From: Gammaproteobacteria bacterium
Lineage (GTDB): Bacteria; Pseudomonadota; Gammaproteobacteria; SZUA-152
Assembly: GCA_021648485.1 (NCBI GenBank)
Contig: JAKISS010000014.1
Span: 1-55,099, forward strand
DNA: 55,099 nt
Reading direction: 5' to 3'
Below the pieces are notes generated by a model that searched no databases, was not told where the DNA came from, and saw only the letters and a list, made by a program, of their open reading frames with translations. Positions 17,565 through 30,303 of this stretch are shown here, piece by piece. How positions within the stretch are numbered: position 1 is the first letter of the stretch; each line of letters begins with the position of its first letter. A program made the translations under genes and the position numbers.

Positions 17565-19958
17565 TTACTGTCGTAACGCCGCGCCCAGCTGATCGGTTAG
17601 CGCTGTAAGTATGGGGGCCATGGCCTCCTCGACATCTGCCTCCTCAAGTGTGCGTGAGCGTTCCTGGAAGGTCAAGCCAAACGCAACACTTTTTCTACCG
17701 GAATCAATACCTTTGCCTTGATACACGTCAAATAACTGGAAGTTATCCAGCAAATCTGTAGCGGCATTTTTCACCACATCCTTAAGCTGATTCAGGGGTA
17801 TTTTTTCATCGATAACCACGGCGATGTCACGACGAATCGACGGGAATTTCGATAAAGCAGAAAACTGTGGAATCTCTGCATTTTCGAAACATTTCAGCGC
17901 AATTTCGAACAAAAACACCTTTTGTGACAAACCAAGCTTAGCCTCCAATGCGGGATGCAAAGCACCGATGCTGCCTATTTTTTCACCGCTTTCGGTGTAA
18001 ATTGCCGCAGACTGCCCAGGATGCAGCGCGGGTTCCTGTTCAGCCACAAAGGTGAAATTTTCAACTGTCGAGACAGTAGCCAGCAAACTTTCGACATCGC
18101 CCTTGAGGTCAAAGAAATCCATCGGGCGTGGTTTTTGCGCCCACTGTTCCGGAGCCCAGCTACCGGTGACAACGCCAGATAGATAATTTTCCTGTTTTAT
18201 TTCATTGTCTTGCGGAATAAACTTCAGGCCTGACTCGAAGAATTTCACGTCTGTCTGCTGACGATTCAGGTTGTGCAATACGGCCTGCACCAACCCGGGC
18301 CAGTGACAGGTACGCATCACCGACATGTCTGCCGAAATCGGGTTTGTCAGCGCAATAGCGGCTTGCCCGGGATCGAACAGTTGTTGCAATTCCGGATCAA
18401 TAAAGCTGTAAGTGATGGCTTCTTGATAGCCACGACTCACCAGAATATTCTGCAAGCGCGACAGAGGAACACGGCTTTCCGGAATCGGCTGGATATGTGC
18501 TGCGGACTGCGGTAGCGTGGTGGGCAGGTTAGCGTAACCATAAACCCGCGCAAGCTCTTCGATGAGATCTTCTTCAATAGTAATATCAAAACGGAAGCTG
18601 GGTGCAGTGACCTGCCAGCTTTCACCCTCTGTTGTTGTACTTATGATTGCGCTCATACCCAGCCGGGTCAGGATATCGGTCACATCATCCGCAGAAATAG
18701 CCCGACCCAAAACACGCGTAATACGCTCGGCTCGCAGTAAAATGGTATTACGTGTCGGCATGTGTGCATCGTGAATCACTTCAACCATTGGACCAGCAGC
18801 ACCCCCTACTGTTTTCAACAACAATGCGGTAGCACGGGCCAGCGCACGCTGTTGCAATGCCGGGTCCACACCCCGCTCAAAACGATGGGATGAGTCCGTA
18901 TGCAAGCCATAGCTGCGCGCCTTCCCCGCGATGCTAAGCGGATTGAAAAAGGCACTTTCCAAAACAATGGAGGTGGTTGCGCCACCCACCGCAGAATCCG
19001 CACCGCCCATAATACCTGCCAATGCCAGTGGTAGGGTTTCGTCAGCGATCAGCAATGTACCAGGAACCAGATCAATTTTTTGTCCGTCCAGCAACGTTAT
19101 GGATTCACCCTGCCGGGCATGGCGCACCTGGATACCCTCGTTGATCTTGGCAAGATCAAAAGCATGCATGGGCTGGCCCAGTTCAAGCAACACAAAGTTG
19201 GTGATATCCACCACTGGCCCCAGGCTGCGCAGACCACTGCGGCGCAGTGCTTCCTGGATCCACATGGGCGTGCTGGCATTCGGGTCGATGCCCTCGATCA
19301 CCTGACACAGATAGCGTGGACAATCTTCGGAGGCAGATACTGTCACCGGAAGCGATTTATCCGACGTTATTTCAACGGCATCACCCTCGTCCACCACCAC
19401 TGTAGCTTTGCACAATGTACCCACTTCCCGAGCAATACCAGCAATGCCCAGGCAGTCACTGCGATTAGGCGTAAGACTCAGTTCAATGGACTGATCGTCC
19501 AACCAGAAGTATTCACGAATATCCTTGCCGATGGGTGCATCCATGGGCAACGCCATCAAACCATCCACCCCCTCCCCCATGCCCAGTTCTTTTGCGGAAC
19601 ACAACATGCCAGAGGATTCCACGCCGCGCAGTTTGGCTTTTTTGATGTTCATGCCACCGGGCAGGGTTGCGCCGACTTTGGCAACAGGTACACGCATATC
19701 GACAGCCACATTGGATGCACCGCAAACGATTTGTAACGGGTCGCTTTCACCCACATCCACCTTACACACTTGCAACTTGTTGGCATCGGGATGCGCTTCA
19801 ATACTTTTCACCTGGCCCACAACTGTGTTTGTAAATTCGCCAGCCACAGGCTCAATGGCTTCAACTTCCAGGCCCGCCATGGTCAATACCACAGAGAGTT
19901 CTTCTGTGGTGATTTTTGGGTCAACCCATTCACGTAACCAGTGTTCACTGAATTTCAT
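17565..19958 (-). CDS. pheT: Phenylalanyl-tRNA synthetase beta subunit
   Basis: 797 residues, the family's length. MKFSEHWLREWVDP opens the protein; residues 40-150 form the tRNA-binding (EMAP-II-like) domain (VVGQVKSIEAHPDANKLQVC); the B3/B4 editing region follows (NRSDCLGIAG, VVDITNFVLLELGQPMHAFD); B5 and the catalytic-like core are at about 400-680; and the C-terminal anticodon-binding FDX-ACB domain (ALSKFPSIRRDIAVV) is at 700-797. Forms an alpha2-beta2 enzyme with PheS. It is separated from pheS by 278 bases containing a palindromic repeat. Confidence 0.97.
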   Translation of the reverse strand: MKFSEHWLREWVDPKITTEELSVVLTMAGLEVEAIEPVAGEFTNTVVGQVKSIEAHPDANKLQVCKVDVGESDPLQIVCGASNVAVDMRVPVAKVGATLPGGMNIKKAKLRGVESSGMLCSAKELGMGEGVDGLMALPMDAPIGKDIREYFWLDDQSIELSLTPNRSDCLGIAGIAREVGTLCKATVVVDEGDAVEITSDKSLPVTVSASEDCPRYLCQVIEGIDPNASTPMWIQEALRRSGLRSLGPVVDITNFVLLELGQPMHAFDLAKINEGIQVRHARQGESITLLDGQKIDLVPGTLLIADETLPLALAGIMGGADSAVGGATTSIVLESAFFNPLSIAGKARSYGLHTDSSHRFERGVDPALQQRALARATALLLKTVGGAAGPMVEVIHDAHMPTRNTILLRAERITRVLGRAISADDVTDILTRLGMSAIISTTTEGESWQVTAPSFRFDITIEEDLIEELARVYGYANLPTTLPQSAAHIQPIPESRVPLSRLQNILVSRGYQEAITYSFIDPELQQLFDPGQAAIALTNPISADMSVMRTCHWPGLVQAVLHNLNRQQTDVKFFESGLKFIPQDNEIKQENYLSGVVTGSWAPEQWAQKPRPMDFFDLKGDVESLLATVSTVENFTFVAEQEPALHPGQSAAIYTESGEKIGSIGALHPALEAKLGLSQKVFLFEIALKCFENAEIPQFSALSKFPSIRRDIAVVIDEKIPLNQLKDVVKNAATDLLDNFQLFDVYQGKGIDSGRKSVAFGLTFQERSRTLEEADVEEAMAPILTALTDQLGAALRQ

Positions 19959-20236
19959 TGTTTGTTTACTCTTATTCTTGTCTTGAAATGTGAATTAAGC
20001 GCTAAATCCTTGGAATTGATCATTTGATCTTTCCTTTACAACGTATATTTATCGTGTCTTGATCCCACAATTCTCTGTCACTGTCATTAAGTTAAATCGA
20101 ATTTCTGTTTGTTGCGGGTTGAGGCGTAAGGAGCAAGCAATCATTTTTACCGCAAAGGACATGAAGAGAAGGATTTTCTTCCCTTCGCGCTTCTTTGCGG
20201 TGTTTGTGCTTAAGTAAATCTGCACTCAATTCACAT
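19959..20236. other. pheS-pheT spacer with repeat insertion
   Basis: In most gammaproteobacteria pheS and pheT are separated by only a few bases. Here 278 non-coding bases intervene, and the middle is occupied by a dispersed palindrome (20149-20201). No gene, and no promoter clear enough to name. Confidence 0.5.
20149..20201. repeat. Dispersed CTTTGCG-type palindromic repeat, copy B
   Basis: Begins ACCGCAAAG and ends CTTTGCGGT, a perfect 9-bp inverted pair around a 35-base middle containing CTTCGCGCTT. It belongs to the same family as 298-356 and 35198-35256. Confidence 0.6.
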
Positions 20237-21400
<1,164 letters not shown>

Positions 21401-21760
21401 TCAACCCGCCAGATTTGCTTTGGCTTTTTCCGCCAATTGAGCAAAGGCATTTTTATCGAAAACCGCGATATCTGCCAGCATCTTGCGATCAACTTCAATC
21501 TCGGCATTTTTCAGACCGTTGATAAACCGGCTGTACGACAAACCACACTCACGGGCTGCCGCATTGATACGGGCAATCCATAATGCGCGAAACTGACGCT
21601 TGCGTTGACGGCGATCACGATAGGCATATTGACCGGCTTTGGTGACCGCCTGAACGGCAACCCGATAAACGTTTTTGCGACGGCCACTATAACCTTTGGC
21701 CTTGGCAATCACTTTTTTGTGTTTGGCGCGTGCTTGTACGCCGCGTTTTACTCGTGCCAT
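21401..21760 (-). CDS. rplT: 50S ribosomal protein L20
   Basis: 119 residues. [20 protein letters not shown] and [19 protein letters not shown] are the extended RNA-binding N-terminus; [20 protein letters not shown] is the globular core signature. A primary 23S-binding assembly protein that in many bacteria represses the rpmI-rplT operon. Follows rpmI by 46 bases. Confidence 0.97.
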   Translation of the reverse strand: MARVKRGVQARAKHKKVIAKAKGYSGRRKNVYRVAVQAVTKAGQYAYRDRRQRKRQFRALWIARINAAARECGLSYSRFINGLKNAEIEVDRKMLADIAVFDKNAFAQLAEKAKANLAG

Positions 21761-21806
21761 TTCTATTCTCTCCTGTTACTTGACAAAAAGCAGATACGTA
21801 ATTGGC

Positions 21807-22004
21807 TTAAACGTACGGCAACAAACGGTTCAGCATGCTGACATCTGCATCATGAACCATTTTGCCGGAACGCAAATGACGTTTCCGCTTCGTGCTCTTC
21901 TTGGTGAGAATATGACGACGGTGTGACTGGGCGCGTTTAAAGCTCCCGGATGCTGTGCGTCTAAAACGCTTGGCAGCACCACGATTGGTTTTCATCTTTG
22001 GCAT
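21807..22004 (-). CDS. rpmI: 50S ribosomal protein L35
   Basis: 65 residues from the ATG at 22004, which gives [20 protein letters not shown], the invariant L35 start; an in-frame extension upstream to 22034 is not coding. Ends [15 protein letters not shown]. Between infC and rplT as usual. The 217-base gap from infC is longer than in E. coli and includes a palindrome. Confidence 0.96.
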   Translation of the reverse strand: MPKMKTNRGAAKRFRRTASGSFKRAQSHRRHILTKKSTKRKRHLRSGKMVHDADVSMLNRLLPYV

Positions 22005-22163
22005 AACAACTCCGCATTTGTTTACATTTGTCAAAACAACAAATGAATACTGCTTGTTAAAAAACAGCGCATTTTCGACTGGAGGTCTTGGTGTGCCACA
22101 CCTGACCGACAGCAGCGCCCTCGTGCCAGCGCATTTTTAATTCGAGAATAGCTGATACCACTT

Positions 22164-22191
22164 CGTCATTCCGGCTTTCACTGGAATGACG
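22164..22191. repeat. CGTCATTCC palindrome between infC and rpmI
   Basis: CGTCATTCC and GGAATGACG form a perfect 9-bp inverted pair around GGCTTTCACT. The core matches the GGAATGACG repeats at 1341-1377 and 27617-27654. It lies in the leader of rpmI-rplT, where it could form a hairpin in the mRNA. Confidence 0.65.
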
Positions 22192-22221
22192 TTAATCAGG
22201 TATTCTTCAGAAGAAAAAAGC

Positions 22222-22746
22222 CTAGCTTTTTTTCGGCGAGATCACCATGACCATCAAACGACCTTCCATTTTGGAACGTTGCTCAACACTGCCATGGCCT
22301 TCTGATTCCACATCATGTGCCACCCGGTCCAATAATTTTGCACCGAGATTTTGATGAGCCATCTCTCGCCCACGGAAACGCAGAGTCACTTTCACCCTGT
22401 CTCCGTTGTTAAGGAACTTGATAAGGTTGCGTAGTTTTACCTTATAGTCCCCAATGTCCGTTCCCGGACGAAACTTCACTTCCTTGACTTGCGTCTGTTT
22501 CTGCTTCTTCTTTGCCGCATGTTTTTTCTTGTTTTCTTCAAACAGGAATTTGCCGTAATCCATTACACGGCAAACAGGAGGCGCAGCGTTCGGCACAATT
22601 TCGACCAGATCCAGATCGGCATCCAGTGCAGCCTGCTGCGCAGCATCAATCGGTACCACCCCAACCTGTTCACCCTCTGCTCCAATTAAACGCACTTCCG
22701 GTGCAGTGATGTCTTCGTTCAGGCGAACCTTTTTTTCTTGAGCGAT
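22222..22746 (-). CDS. infC: Translation initiation factor IF-3, apparent AUC start
   Basis: 174 residues if started at ATC (22746-22744). No ATG or GTG fits: the first such codon in frame (GTG, 22695) would remove the conserved opening that reads [25 protein letters not shown] lies eight bases before the ATC. Other IF-3 hallmarks: [22 protein letters not shown] (in part [10 protein letters not shown]) linking the two domains, [21 protein letters not shown] (in part) and the C-terminal [12 protein letters not shown]-3 proofreads start codons, and infC is known in enterobacteria to start at AUU so that IF-3 represses itself; AUC would serve the same feedback. The ATC lies inside the thrS stop region, six bases before the TGA complement. 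Confidence 0.93.
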   Translation of the reverse strand: MAQEKKVRLNEDITAPEVRLIGAEGEQVGVVPIDAAQQAALDADLDLVEIVPNAAPPVCRVMDYGKFLFEENKKKHAAKKKQKQTQVKEVKFRPGTDIGDYKVKLRNLIKFLNNGDRVKVTLRFRGREMAHQNLGAKLLDRVAHDVESEGHGSVEQRSKMEGRLMVMVISPKKS

Positions 22747-22749
22747 GCT

Positions 22750-24675
22750 TCAATCCTCCAAAGTAGTGCGACCGCGACTCGCAATATCTGTGGAAAGCCC
22801 TTCAGTAAACTGCGAAAGCGTCATGCTTCCAAGGTCTTTGCCACTGCGCGTGCGCACGGCCACTGTATCATTTTCAACTTCCTTATCGCCCACAACGAGC
22901 AGGTAAGGAATGCGTTGTAAAGTGTGCTCGCGGATTTTAAAGCCAATCTTCTCATTTCTCAAGTCCGATTTTGCCCGGAAGCCCCCGCCACACAAGGCGT
23001 TTTCTATTTTTTGCACATATTCGTTGTTACGATCAGTGATCGGTAGCACTATTACCTGGGTCGGAGCCAGCCATGCGGGGAAGGCTCCGGCAAATTCTTC
23101 GATCAAAATACCGATAAATCGCTCCAACGAACCCAGGATGGCACGATGCAACATAACCGGCACCTGTTTGGAGCCGTCTTCGGCAATATAGTGAGCATCA
23201 AGACGACCCGGCATGGAAAAATCCACCTGAATCGTGCCGCATTGCCAGACCCGGCCAATGCAGTCTTTCAGCGAAAATTCGATTTTCGGGCCATAAAAAG
23301 CCCCCTCACCCGGTTGCAAATCCCAATCCAGCTCTTTGTTATTCAAGGCTTTTTCAAGAGAATGTTCGGCCTTGTCCCAGTCAGCATCCGCCCCCACCCG
23401 TTTTTCCGGCCGGGTGGACAACTTGATGATGACCTCTTCAAAACCAAAATCCCGGTACACCCGGTACAGCAAATCAATAAACGCTGATACTTCGCTTTGA
23501 ATCTGGTCTTCTGTACAAAAAATGTGTGCATCATCCTGGGTAAAGCTGCGCACTCGCATCAATCCGTGCAATGTGCCGGAAGGCTCGTTGCGGTGACAGG
23601 AGCCAAACTCTGCCATGCGTAGCGGCAGGTCACGGTAACTTTTTAACCCCTGATTAAATATTTGCACATGACAGGGACAATTCATGGGTTTAATCGCATA
23701 AGTGCGTTTTTCCGACTCGGTGATGAACATATCGTCACGGAATTTTTCCCAATGACCGGATTTTTCCCACAACACCCGATCCACCACCTGCGGTGTTTTT
23801 ACCTCGCCGTAACCGTTTTCTGTCAGCACGCCACGAATGTACTGCTCCACCTGCTGGTACAGCGCCCAGCCGTTGGCATGCCAAAACACCATCCCCGGTG
23901 CTTCCGGCTGACTATGGAACAAATCCAGCTGACCAGCCAGACGACGGTGATCACGTTTTTCCGCTTCTTCCAAACGATGCAGGTAGGCTTTGAGATCCTT
24001 TTTATTGCTCCATGCCGTACCATAAATACGTTGCAGCATTTCATTATTGGAATCACCACGCCAGTAAGCACCGGCCAGCTTCATCAGTTTGAAGGATTTC
24101 AGCTTGCCGGTGGACGGTACATGCGGGCCACGGCAAAGATCAATGAAGTCACCCTGCTGATATAACGAAAGTTCTTCACCACGCGGAATGGCTTCGATCA
24201 ACTCAGCCTTGTATTTTTCACCTTTCTCCAGGAAAAAGGGAATAGCCTCCTCCCGCGACATCACACTGCGCATCACAGGCAAATTCTGTTTCACAATCTC
24301 TTTCATGCGCTTTTCGATAGCCAGCAAATCATCAGGGCCAAAACCCGGCTCGTAGGCAAAATCGTAATAAAAACCATTTTCAATCACCGGACCGATGGTG
24401 ACCTGTGCCTCGGGATACAGTTGCTGCACCGCCTGCGCCAACAAATGCGCGCTGGTGTGGCGGATGATGTCCAGCCCATCTTCGTCACGCTCGGTGATAA
24501 TCGCCAGCGTGCTATCTTCATTAATGATGTACGAAGCATCCACCAGCACATCATTGACGCGCCCGGCCAAAGTGGCTTTGGCCAGACCGGGGCCAATATC
24601 GGCAGCCACATCCAGAACCGAAACAGGGTGATCAAATTTACGTTGGGAACCATCAGGCAGGGTTACAAAAGGCAT
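22750..24675 (-). CDS. thrS: Threonyl-tRNA synthetase
   Basis: 641 residues, E. coli length. Order: TGS domain (1-62, [14 protein letters not shown]), editing domain with the metal-binding [11 protein letters not shown] and the later SAD-type motif, then the class II core (motif 2 [20 protein letters not shown], Zn ligands in MNCPCH, and motif 3 [18 protein letters not shown]) and the anticodon domain from about 535 ([17 protein letters not shown]). Charges tRNA-Thr and deacylates Ser-tRNA-Thr. First gene of the block. In E. coli ThrRS represses its own mRNA through the leader; the 270-base upstream region was not resolved for such a structure. Confidence 0.97.
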   Translation of the reverse strand: MPFVTLPDGSQRKFDHPVSVLDVAADIGPGLAKATLAGRVNDVLVDASYIINEDSTLAIITERDEDGLDIIRHTSAHLLAQAVQQLYPEAQVTIGPVIENGFYYDFAYEPGFGPDDLLAIEKRMKEIVKQNLPVMRSVMSREEAIPFFLEKGEKYKAELIEAIPRGEELSLYQQGDFIDLCRGPHVPSTGKLKSFKLMKLAGAYWRGDSNNEMLQRIYGTAWSNKKDLKAYLHRLEEAEKRDHRRLAGQLDLFHSQPEAPGMVFWHANGWALYQQVEQYIRGVLTENGYGEVKTPQVVDRVLWEKSGHWEKFRDDMFITESEKRTYAIKPMNCPCHVQIFNQGLKSYRDLPLRMAEFGSCHRNEPSGTLHGLMRVRSFTQDDAHIFCTEDQIQSEVSAFIDLLYRVYRDFGFEEVIIKLSTRPEKRVGADADWDKAEHSLEKALNNKELDWDLQPGEGAFYGPKIEFSLKDCIGRVWQCGTIQVDFSMPGRLDAHYIAEDGSKQVPVMLHRAILGSLERFIGILIEEFAGAFPAWLAPTQVIVLPITDRNNEYVQKIENALCGGGFRAKSDLRNEKIGFKIREHTLQRIPYLLVVGDKEVENDTVAVRTRSGKDLGSMTLSQFTEGLSTDIASRGRTTLED

Positions 24676-24948
24676 ATTCTTTTCTCCAGTGGTGATCCAT
24701 ACGAGAGATCACATGTTTGTGCGGCAGAACCGCGATAATTTAAAGTCTCTCACTATTTAAAGGGAGAAGGTCGGGATGAGGGTGCAACACACAAAAATGT
24801 CCTGCACACCCACTCTACGGCTACAACAAAGCGGACGAACTTTAACCGCCTGACTGCAAACTGTCAAAAAGCAAGGGGGAAATTACCCATCAGTACGTAA
24901 CCAGGGGGTGCTAACCAGAAGTCGCTGGCCAGAATGTAAAACCAGCTA

Positions 24949-26595
<1,647 letters not shown>

Positions 26596-26776
26596 TCAGG
26601 GGAAAAATAAATGTAGCGCAATACAACAATACCACGTTTCAAATACTCACCTTAATACGCTGTACATCAGATAAGCTTTATGATCGATAGCTCCCTCTTC
26701 TTCCAGAAACGAGATTCACCCGCCGGGTTGAAAAGTAAACCCGAAAATCATTTTTTCTTCTTAATCGAGACCTTGC

Positions 26777-27478
26777 TTATTTACTTTTTTCTATTTTTTC
26801 CTGAATAAAAGCCAATTTGTGTTCTTCTTCATCAAGATTTATTGAGAACATGATCTTTTTTCTGGCATCCGTTATTTTGGGTAGCTGAACTCTTATAAGA
26901 CCGTTCATTTTTTCACCTGGTAATACCGTTGTATTTTCCGGCATGAGTGAATCCAGATGTTCCAGGATTTCTTTATGCCGCTTTTTTGACTTGGCAACAC
27001 GGTCCTCATGTTTTTGTTGATCTGACAAACTGGTGGTCGAACCTGCACTTACTGCAACGTTTAAAACATTAAGTACGCTTCCAATAGCATCCCACGTATT
27101 ACGGGTTTTTTGCGATGATTTTTCTTTTTTAATCAGCTCCTCTTTCCTGAATACTTTAAGTGCCATTACTGTATCAGTATCCATTTCGTAACTACGGGCG
27201 GAAATATCACTCATTGAAAATTGCATATTATTTAACGATCTATTTTCGATGGTAAGAATAAACTCTCCCCAGCCTACATTTTTTATTTTTTCTAACTTGG
27301 GTGACAAACCAACCAGATTATATTTCTCAGAGGTGAGCGTTTTTTGATCATTTTTATGAATTAATGTTTGACCGTTTTCGGGTAATGCACTTATTTTCCC
27401 ATAAGTAGAACACCCACTTATCACTACAGAAGTCAGTACAATTGTTAACTTTAGATACATCCATTGACTATTTTTCAT
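26777..27478 (-). CDS. Lipoprotein of unknown function
   Basis: 233 residues from the ATG at 27478, preceded by CGGGAGGGAACGC, a strong ribosome site; an in-frame start at 27541 is less likely. The signal sequence ends VVISGCSTYG (lipobox Cys about residue 23). The mature protein has a beta-rich first half (GWGEFILTIENRSLNNMQFS), a Lys/Glu-rich charged middle (RKEELIKKEKSSQKTRN), and a short hydrophobic stretch (IGSVLNVLNVAVSAG). No family is recognised. First of three exported unknowns in a repeat-bearing AT-rich region. Confidence 0.65.
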   Translation of the reverse strand: MKNSQWMYLKLTIVLTSVVISGCSTYGKISALPENGQTLIHKNDQKTLTSEKYNLVGLSPKLEKIKNVGWGEFILTIENRSLNNMQFSMSDISARSYEMDTDTVMALKVFRKEELIKKEKSSQKTRNTWDAIGSVLNVLNVAVSAGSTTSLSDQQKHEDRVAKSKKRHKEILEHLDSLMPENTTVLPGEKMNGLIRVQLPKITDARKKIMFSINLDEEEHKLAFIQEKIEKSK

Positions 27479-27530
27479 TGCGTTCCCTCCCGGAACTACA
27501 CATTTATTCTTCCCTTGAATAAATAAACAA

Positions 27531-27704
27531 CCCCGCAGCAAGCTATCTCGCTACGCGAAAACGGGGTATTGATATCATCATGTCACCCCAGCAAAAGCCA
27601 GCGCTCAGAGATTTCAGCCTCTGGATTCCGGCTAAAAACATGCCGGAATGACGGTATTCGCAACACCAACAAAAGTAGGCACGCCGAGGCAACAAGCTGC
27701 GGGG
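27531..27704. repeat. Composite repeat cluster
   Basis: The outer pair CCCCGCAGC (27531-27539) and GCTGCGGGG (27696-27704) is inverted. Inside lies a copy of the GGATTCCGGC...GCCGGAATGACG palindrome (27617-27654), almost identical to 1341-1377. This looks like one dispersed repeat inserted between the halves of another. No gene is supported here. Confidence 0.5.
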
Positions 27705-27825
27705 AATTAAACCCCAGGCGATTAAAAATGAGTCTCGCGAAAGAAGCAATGCAGGCAGCCAAAGCCTCAACCGGAGTCCCTTACAAATCACAACATGAGG
27801 AACCTCTTAATTTTTCCCTCATCCA

Positions 27826-28815
27826 TTATCGTGCCGCATCTGGCTGAAAAAGAGGAGAAAGACCCGAGTTGGCCAGACAACGCCGTAACTCATCATCCAT
27901 AACCCAACCACAATCACCATTACTTTGTGCTGAGCAACTGGCAGCACGATAACACGCGTACTCAGGACGCCATTCACAGGTTGTTATTACATCAGTGTCT
28001 GAGCAAATCTGGCCAGAGCAACCTGTCGGGAAACACATCTTGGGCTTCGTACTTTCAACCTTCAGATAAAACTGACTGGCGGCAATTCCCTGAGCAGAGC
28101 CAGCCGGACCGGCTACCTCAACAAATTTTCCAGCCATGGGCAAACCATTTTCTGAATTAACGGCTTCTTGCGCTAAAACAAGCTGTTCATCACTGGCTCC
28201 AACCATACTCAGATCATAATCCGCCAGACTTTTACTGAAATATCGATTAAGAATTTGTCCATCATAACTCGGGCAGGGTTCAGTGATACAACGTATGCCA
28301 TTATCAGTAACCGTCACAAATATACCCTTGGGAGATTGATCGGAAGCACTCAACCAGGCGTTATTCACTTCCAGCAACCCATAGGCAACCGCATTCGACA
28401 AACGTCCCTGTATCAACACTTTTGATTCGCCCATTGCCTGACGAAGCTCAGCAACCTGAATATCAGACAACCCTGGTATGTTAATTTTTTCCTCGGCGAC
28501 ATAACATTCCTGTTTCACCGCCCCATCAGGGCACATAAATATCCTGCGATTTACCGCACTGACAAACCATCCGCCACAAATCGGTGAAACACATCGTCTA
28601 AGGTCTGGCTTAACCGTAAAATAAGTATCCTTTAATGGTGAAAACCCCGGTATCACCGGTATGGGTATTGTTGGTACCGTTGGTGTCGGTATTTCTATTG
28701 GCGTCGGTAACGGGGCCGGTTTAACGCCATAAAACCCATCCGCAGCATGCGCACTAAAACCGGAAAAACAAAAAACAGCGAAAGTCGTAATAAGTTTTGA
28801 TTTTAGGTTTTTCAT
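27826..28815 (-). CDS. Secreted Cys-rich protein with DUF6748-like and eight-cysteine regions
   Basis: 329 residues from ATG 28815 (GGAGAGG upstream). Signal peptide MKNLKSKLITTFAVFCFSG ending SAHA. A Pro-rich linker (LPTPIEIPTPTVPTIPIPV) follows. Residues about 60-210 have the DUF6748-like pattern PDLRRCVSPICGGWFVSAVN, CPDG, ECYVAE, and a second TDNGIRCITEPCPSYDG. The C-terminal part, MCFPTGCSGQICSD ... TTCEWRPEYACYRAASC ... GDCGWVMDDELRRCL, has eight closely spaced cysteines, a module found at the ends of some secreted proteins. Function unknown; disulfide-stabilised and extracytoplasmic by inference. Family assignment from memory of the pattern. Confidence 0.7.
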   Translation of the reverse strand: MKNLKSKLITTFAVFCFSGFSAHAADGFYGVKPAPLPTPIEIPTPTVPTIPIPVIPGFSPLKDTYFTVKPDLRRCVSPICGGWFVSAVNRRIFMCPDGAVKQECYVAEEKINIPGLSDIQVAELRQAMGESKVLIQGRLSNAVAYGLLEVNNAWLSASDQSPKGIFVTVTDNGIRCITEPCPSYDGQILNRYFSKSLADYDLSMVGASDEQLVLAQEAVNSENGLPMAGKFVEVAGPAGSAQGIAASQFYLKVESTKPKMCFPTGCSGQICSDTDVITTCEWRPEYACYRAASCSAQSNGDCGWVMDDELRRCLANSGLSPLFQPDAAR

Positions 28816-29439
28816 TAAACCTCTCCATTCCATGAAGTTTGATTGTTATACATAACAACTTACGGGTATTCCATTAGAAAGTAGCATACCAACCATTAGG
28901 TCACAAAAGATAACCGTGTATTTATTAACAGAATACTCAATAGTAACACCAATAGACATCAGGAGAAATACGGAAGAATAAACAGAGGCATTCACTAAAA
29001 ACAATAATTGTTTTTCAAAATATGCAACAACCACAACCCTGTTGGCCATGAACAGTCATTGCTTTCTCAGCATCTTGATGTTTGACACTAAAACATGACA
29101 CCTCTGTAAATGAAGAAGCGCCATCAACACGGTTAATACTGGAAAAATACAGGTTATTAAAAAATGAGTTATCGGGTGATTTCCCTGAAGCTACAATAGT
29201 GTTTGCTGGCAATACAACTCATTGCAGCTTCAAAGGACAACGACAGCGGATCCTTAAACAAGATAAACCAGCGCGGAACAGGCCGCCACTGTCAGAAGTT
29301 TTAATATCATTATAAAACGAAAAGGATTAGGAGAAAATACTTCTACCGCGAACTTGACAAGTTCGGGTTTCCGATACCGGCCCGGATTTTAAACCGGGCC
29401 GACATTGGCAAAAATATCGATATAAACAACTATCAAACG
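28816..29439. other. Non-coding gap with hairpin, no supported gene
   Basis: Several short open frames on both strands (for example 28846-29049, 29015-29212, 29082-29315) overlap each other and lack ribosome sites, so none is annotated. A strong hairpin at 29378-29401, CGGCCCGG-ATTTTAAA-CCGGGCCG, with CGAACTT-GAC-AAGTTCG just to its left (29350-29366), sits 39 bases after the stop of the upstream minus-strand gene and may end its transcript. Confidence 0.45.
29378..29401 (-). terminator. GC-rich hairpin after the secreted-protein gene
   Basis: Perfect 8-bp stem CGGCCCGG/CCGGGCCG with an 8-base AT loop. No U-run follows on the minus strand, so termination, mRNA protection or a repeat origin are all possible. 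Confidence 0.4.
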
Positions 29440-30303
29440 TTATTTATATTTATATTTTACTTTGACTTTCTTGAAAGAGATGTAATAGATGAAACGATGC
29501 ATAGGCGGTATATTCCCATTTGGCTGACCATCAGGAATGTCGATAAAAGATAAATTGAGGTTTATTTTTTCCGGGTATACCACACCTTCTGAGGCCTTCG
29601 ACATATCGAAAACTTCACCGGAAGTGGTACGTACTACGCCGTCATCACCACGAATTTCTTCGGAGAGTAAAACATGGCCTCCCCATAAAGATCCTTTAGG
29701 ACCATCAAAAGGCAAAGCACCTGATGCGTCAGGATAAGGGTTGTCAAAACGTTCACCATTAAGCGTAATTTTTGCCGGCCCCCAAATAGCAAGCTGGGCA
29801 AAGAACGTAGGCGTTACCGGTCCACCAACGCCAGTATCACCGTGCAGATAAACATTAGTGGTGATCGGGTCACCCACAATATCTGTCACCGAATCCCGGG
29901 ATGATCCAATACGTATTCCGGTGGCATGAGCTGGTGGTCCGAAAGTATTCTGTCTGTATGTCCAGCGACCGTATTCATCTTCCCACTCAGCTCTAATCGT
30001 GCCAGTGTTGGCAATGGGGTCTATCTCCAGTCTGGCGTGACCTTTGACCCGTGTGAGCGCCTGCCCGCCCCAGTCGAAGGAATCCACAGGCCCTGCTGGG
30101 ACACCATCGACGCTATCAGTGACGGGACCCATAACCCGGCGGACACGCACCGGATTACTAGCCTTGATGGAAATACGTGTACTGCTTTTCACACCCGTAA
30201 CAGTGCCACTATCTTCACCAACTCCATGTGCAGCAGCGCCGCCGGTCCATAGCACAATGGCCAGTCCGCTGGCGACGATGCCGGAATATATTGAGTGTTT
30301 CAT
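29440..30303 (-). CDS. Secreted protein of unknown function
   Basis: 287 residues from ATG 30303 (GAGGG nine bases upstream); an ATG three codons earlier is possible. Signal peptide MKHSIYSGIVASGLAIVLWT ending GGAAA|HG. The mature protein is mostly beta by appearance, with Gly/Asp/Pro-rich turns (VPAGPVDSFDWGGQ, GDTGVGGPVTP), aromatic residues (WEDEYGRWTYRQN) and a lysine-rich end, KKVKVKYKYK. No cysteines in the mature part. No family is recognised and nothing nearby explains it. Confidence 0.6.
   Translation of the reverse strand: MKHSIYSGIVASGLAIVLWTGGAAAHGVGEDSGTVTGVKSSTRISIKASNPVRVRRVMGPVTDSVDGVPAGPVDSFDWGGQALTRVKGHARLEIDPIANTGTIRAEWEDEYGRWTYRQNTFGPPAHATGIRIGSSRDSVTDIVGDPITTNVYLHGDTGVGGPVTPTFFAQLAIWGPAKITLNGERFDNPYPDASGALPFDGPKGSLWGGHVLLSEEIRGDDGVVRTTSGEVFDMSKASEGVVYPEKINLNLSFIDIPDGQPNGNIPPMHRFIYYISFKKVKVKYKYK

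Noticed and set aside
29015-29212. Small minus-strand frame ending in GCGCCIF, considered as a RiPP-like peptide
   Set aside because: TTG start, no ribosome site, overlaps other open frames and lacks a modification enzyme nearby.
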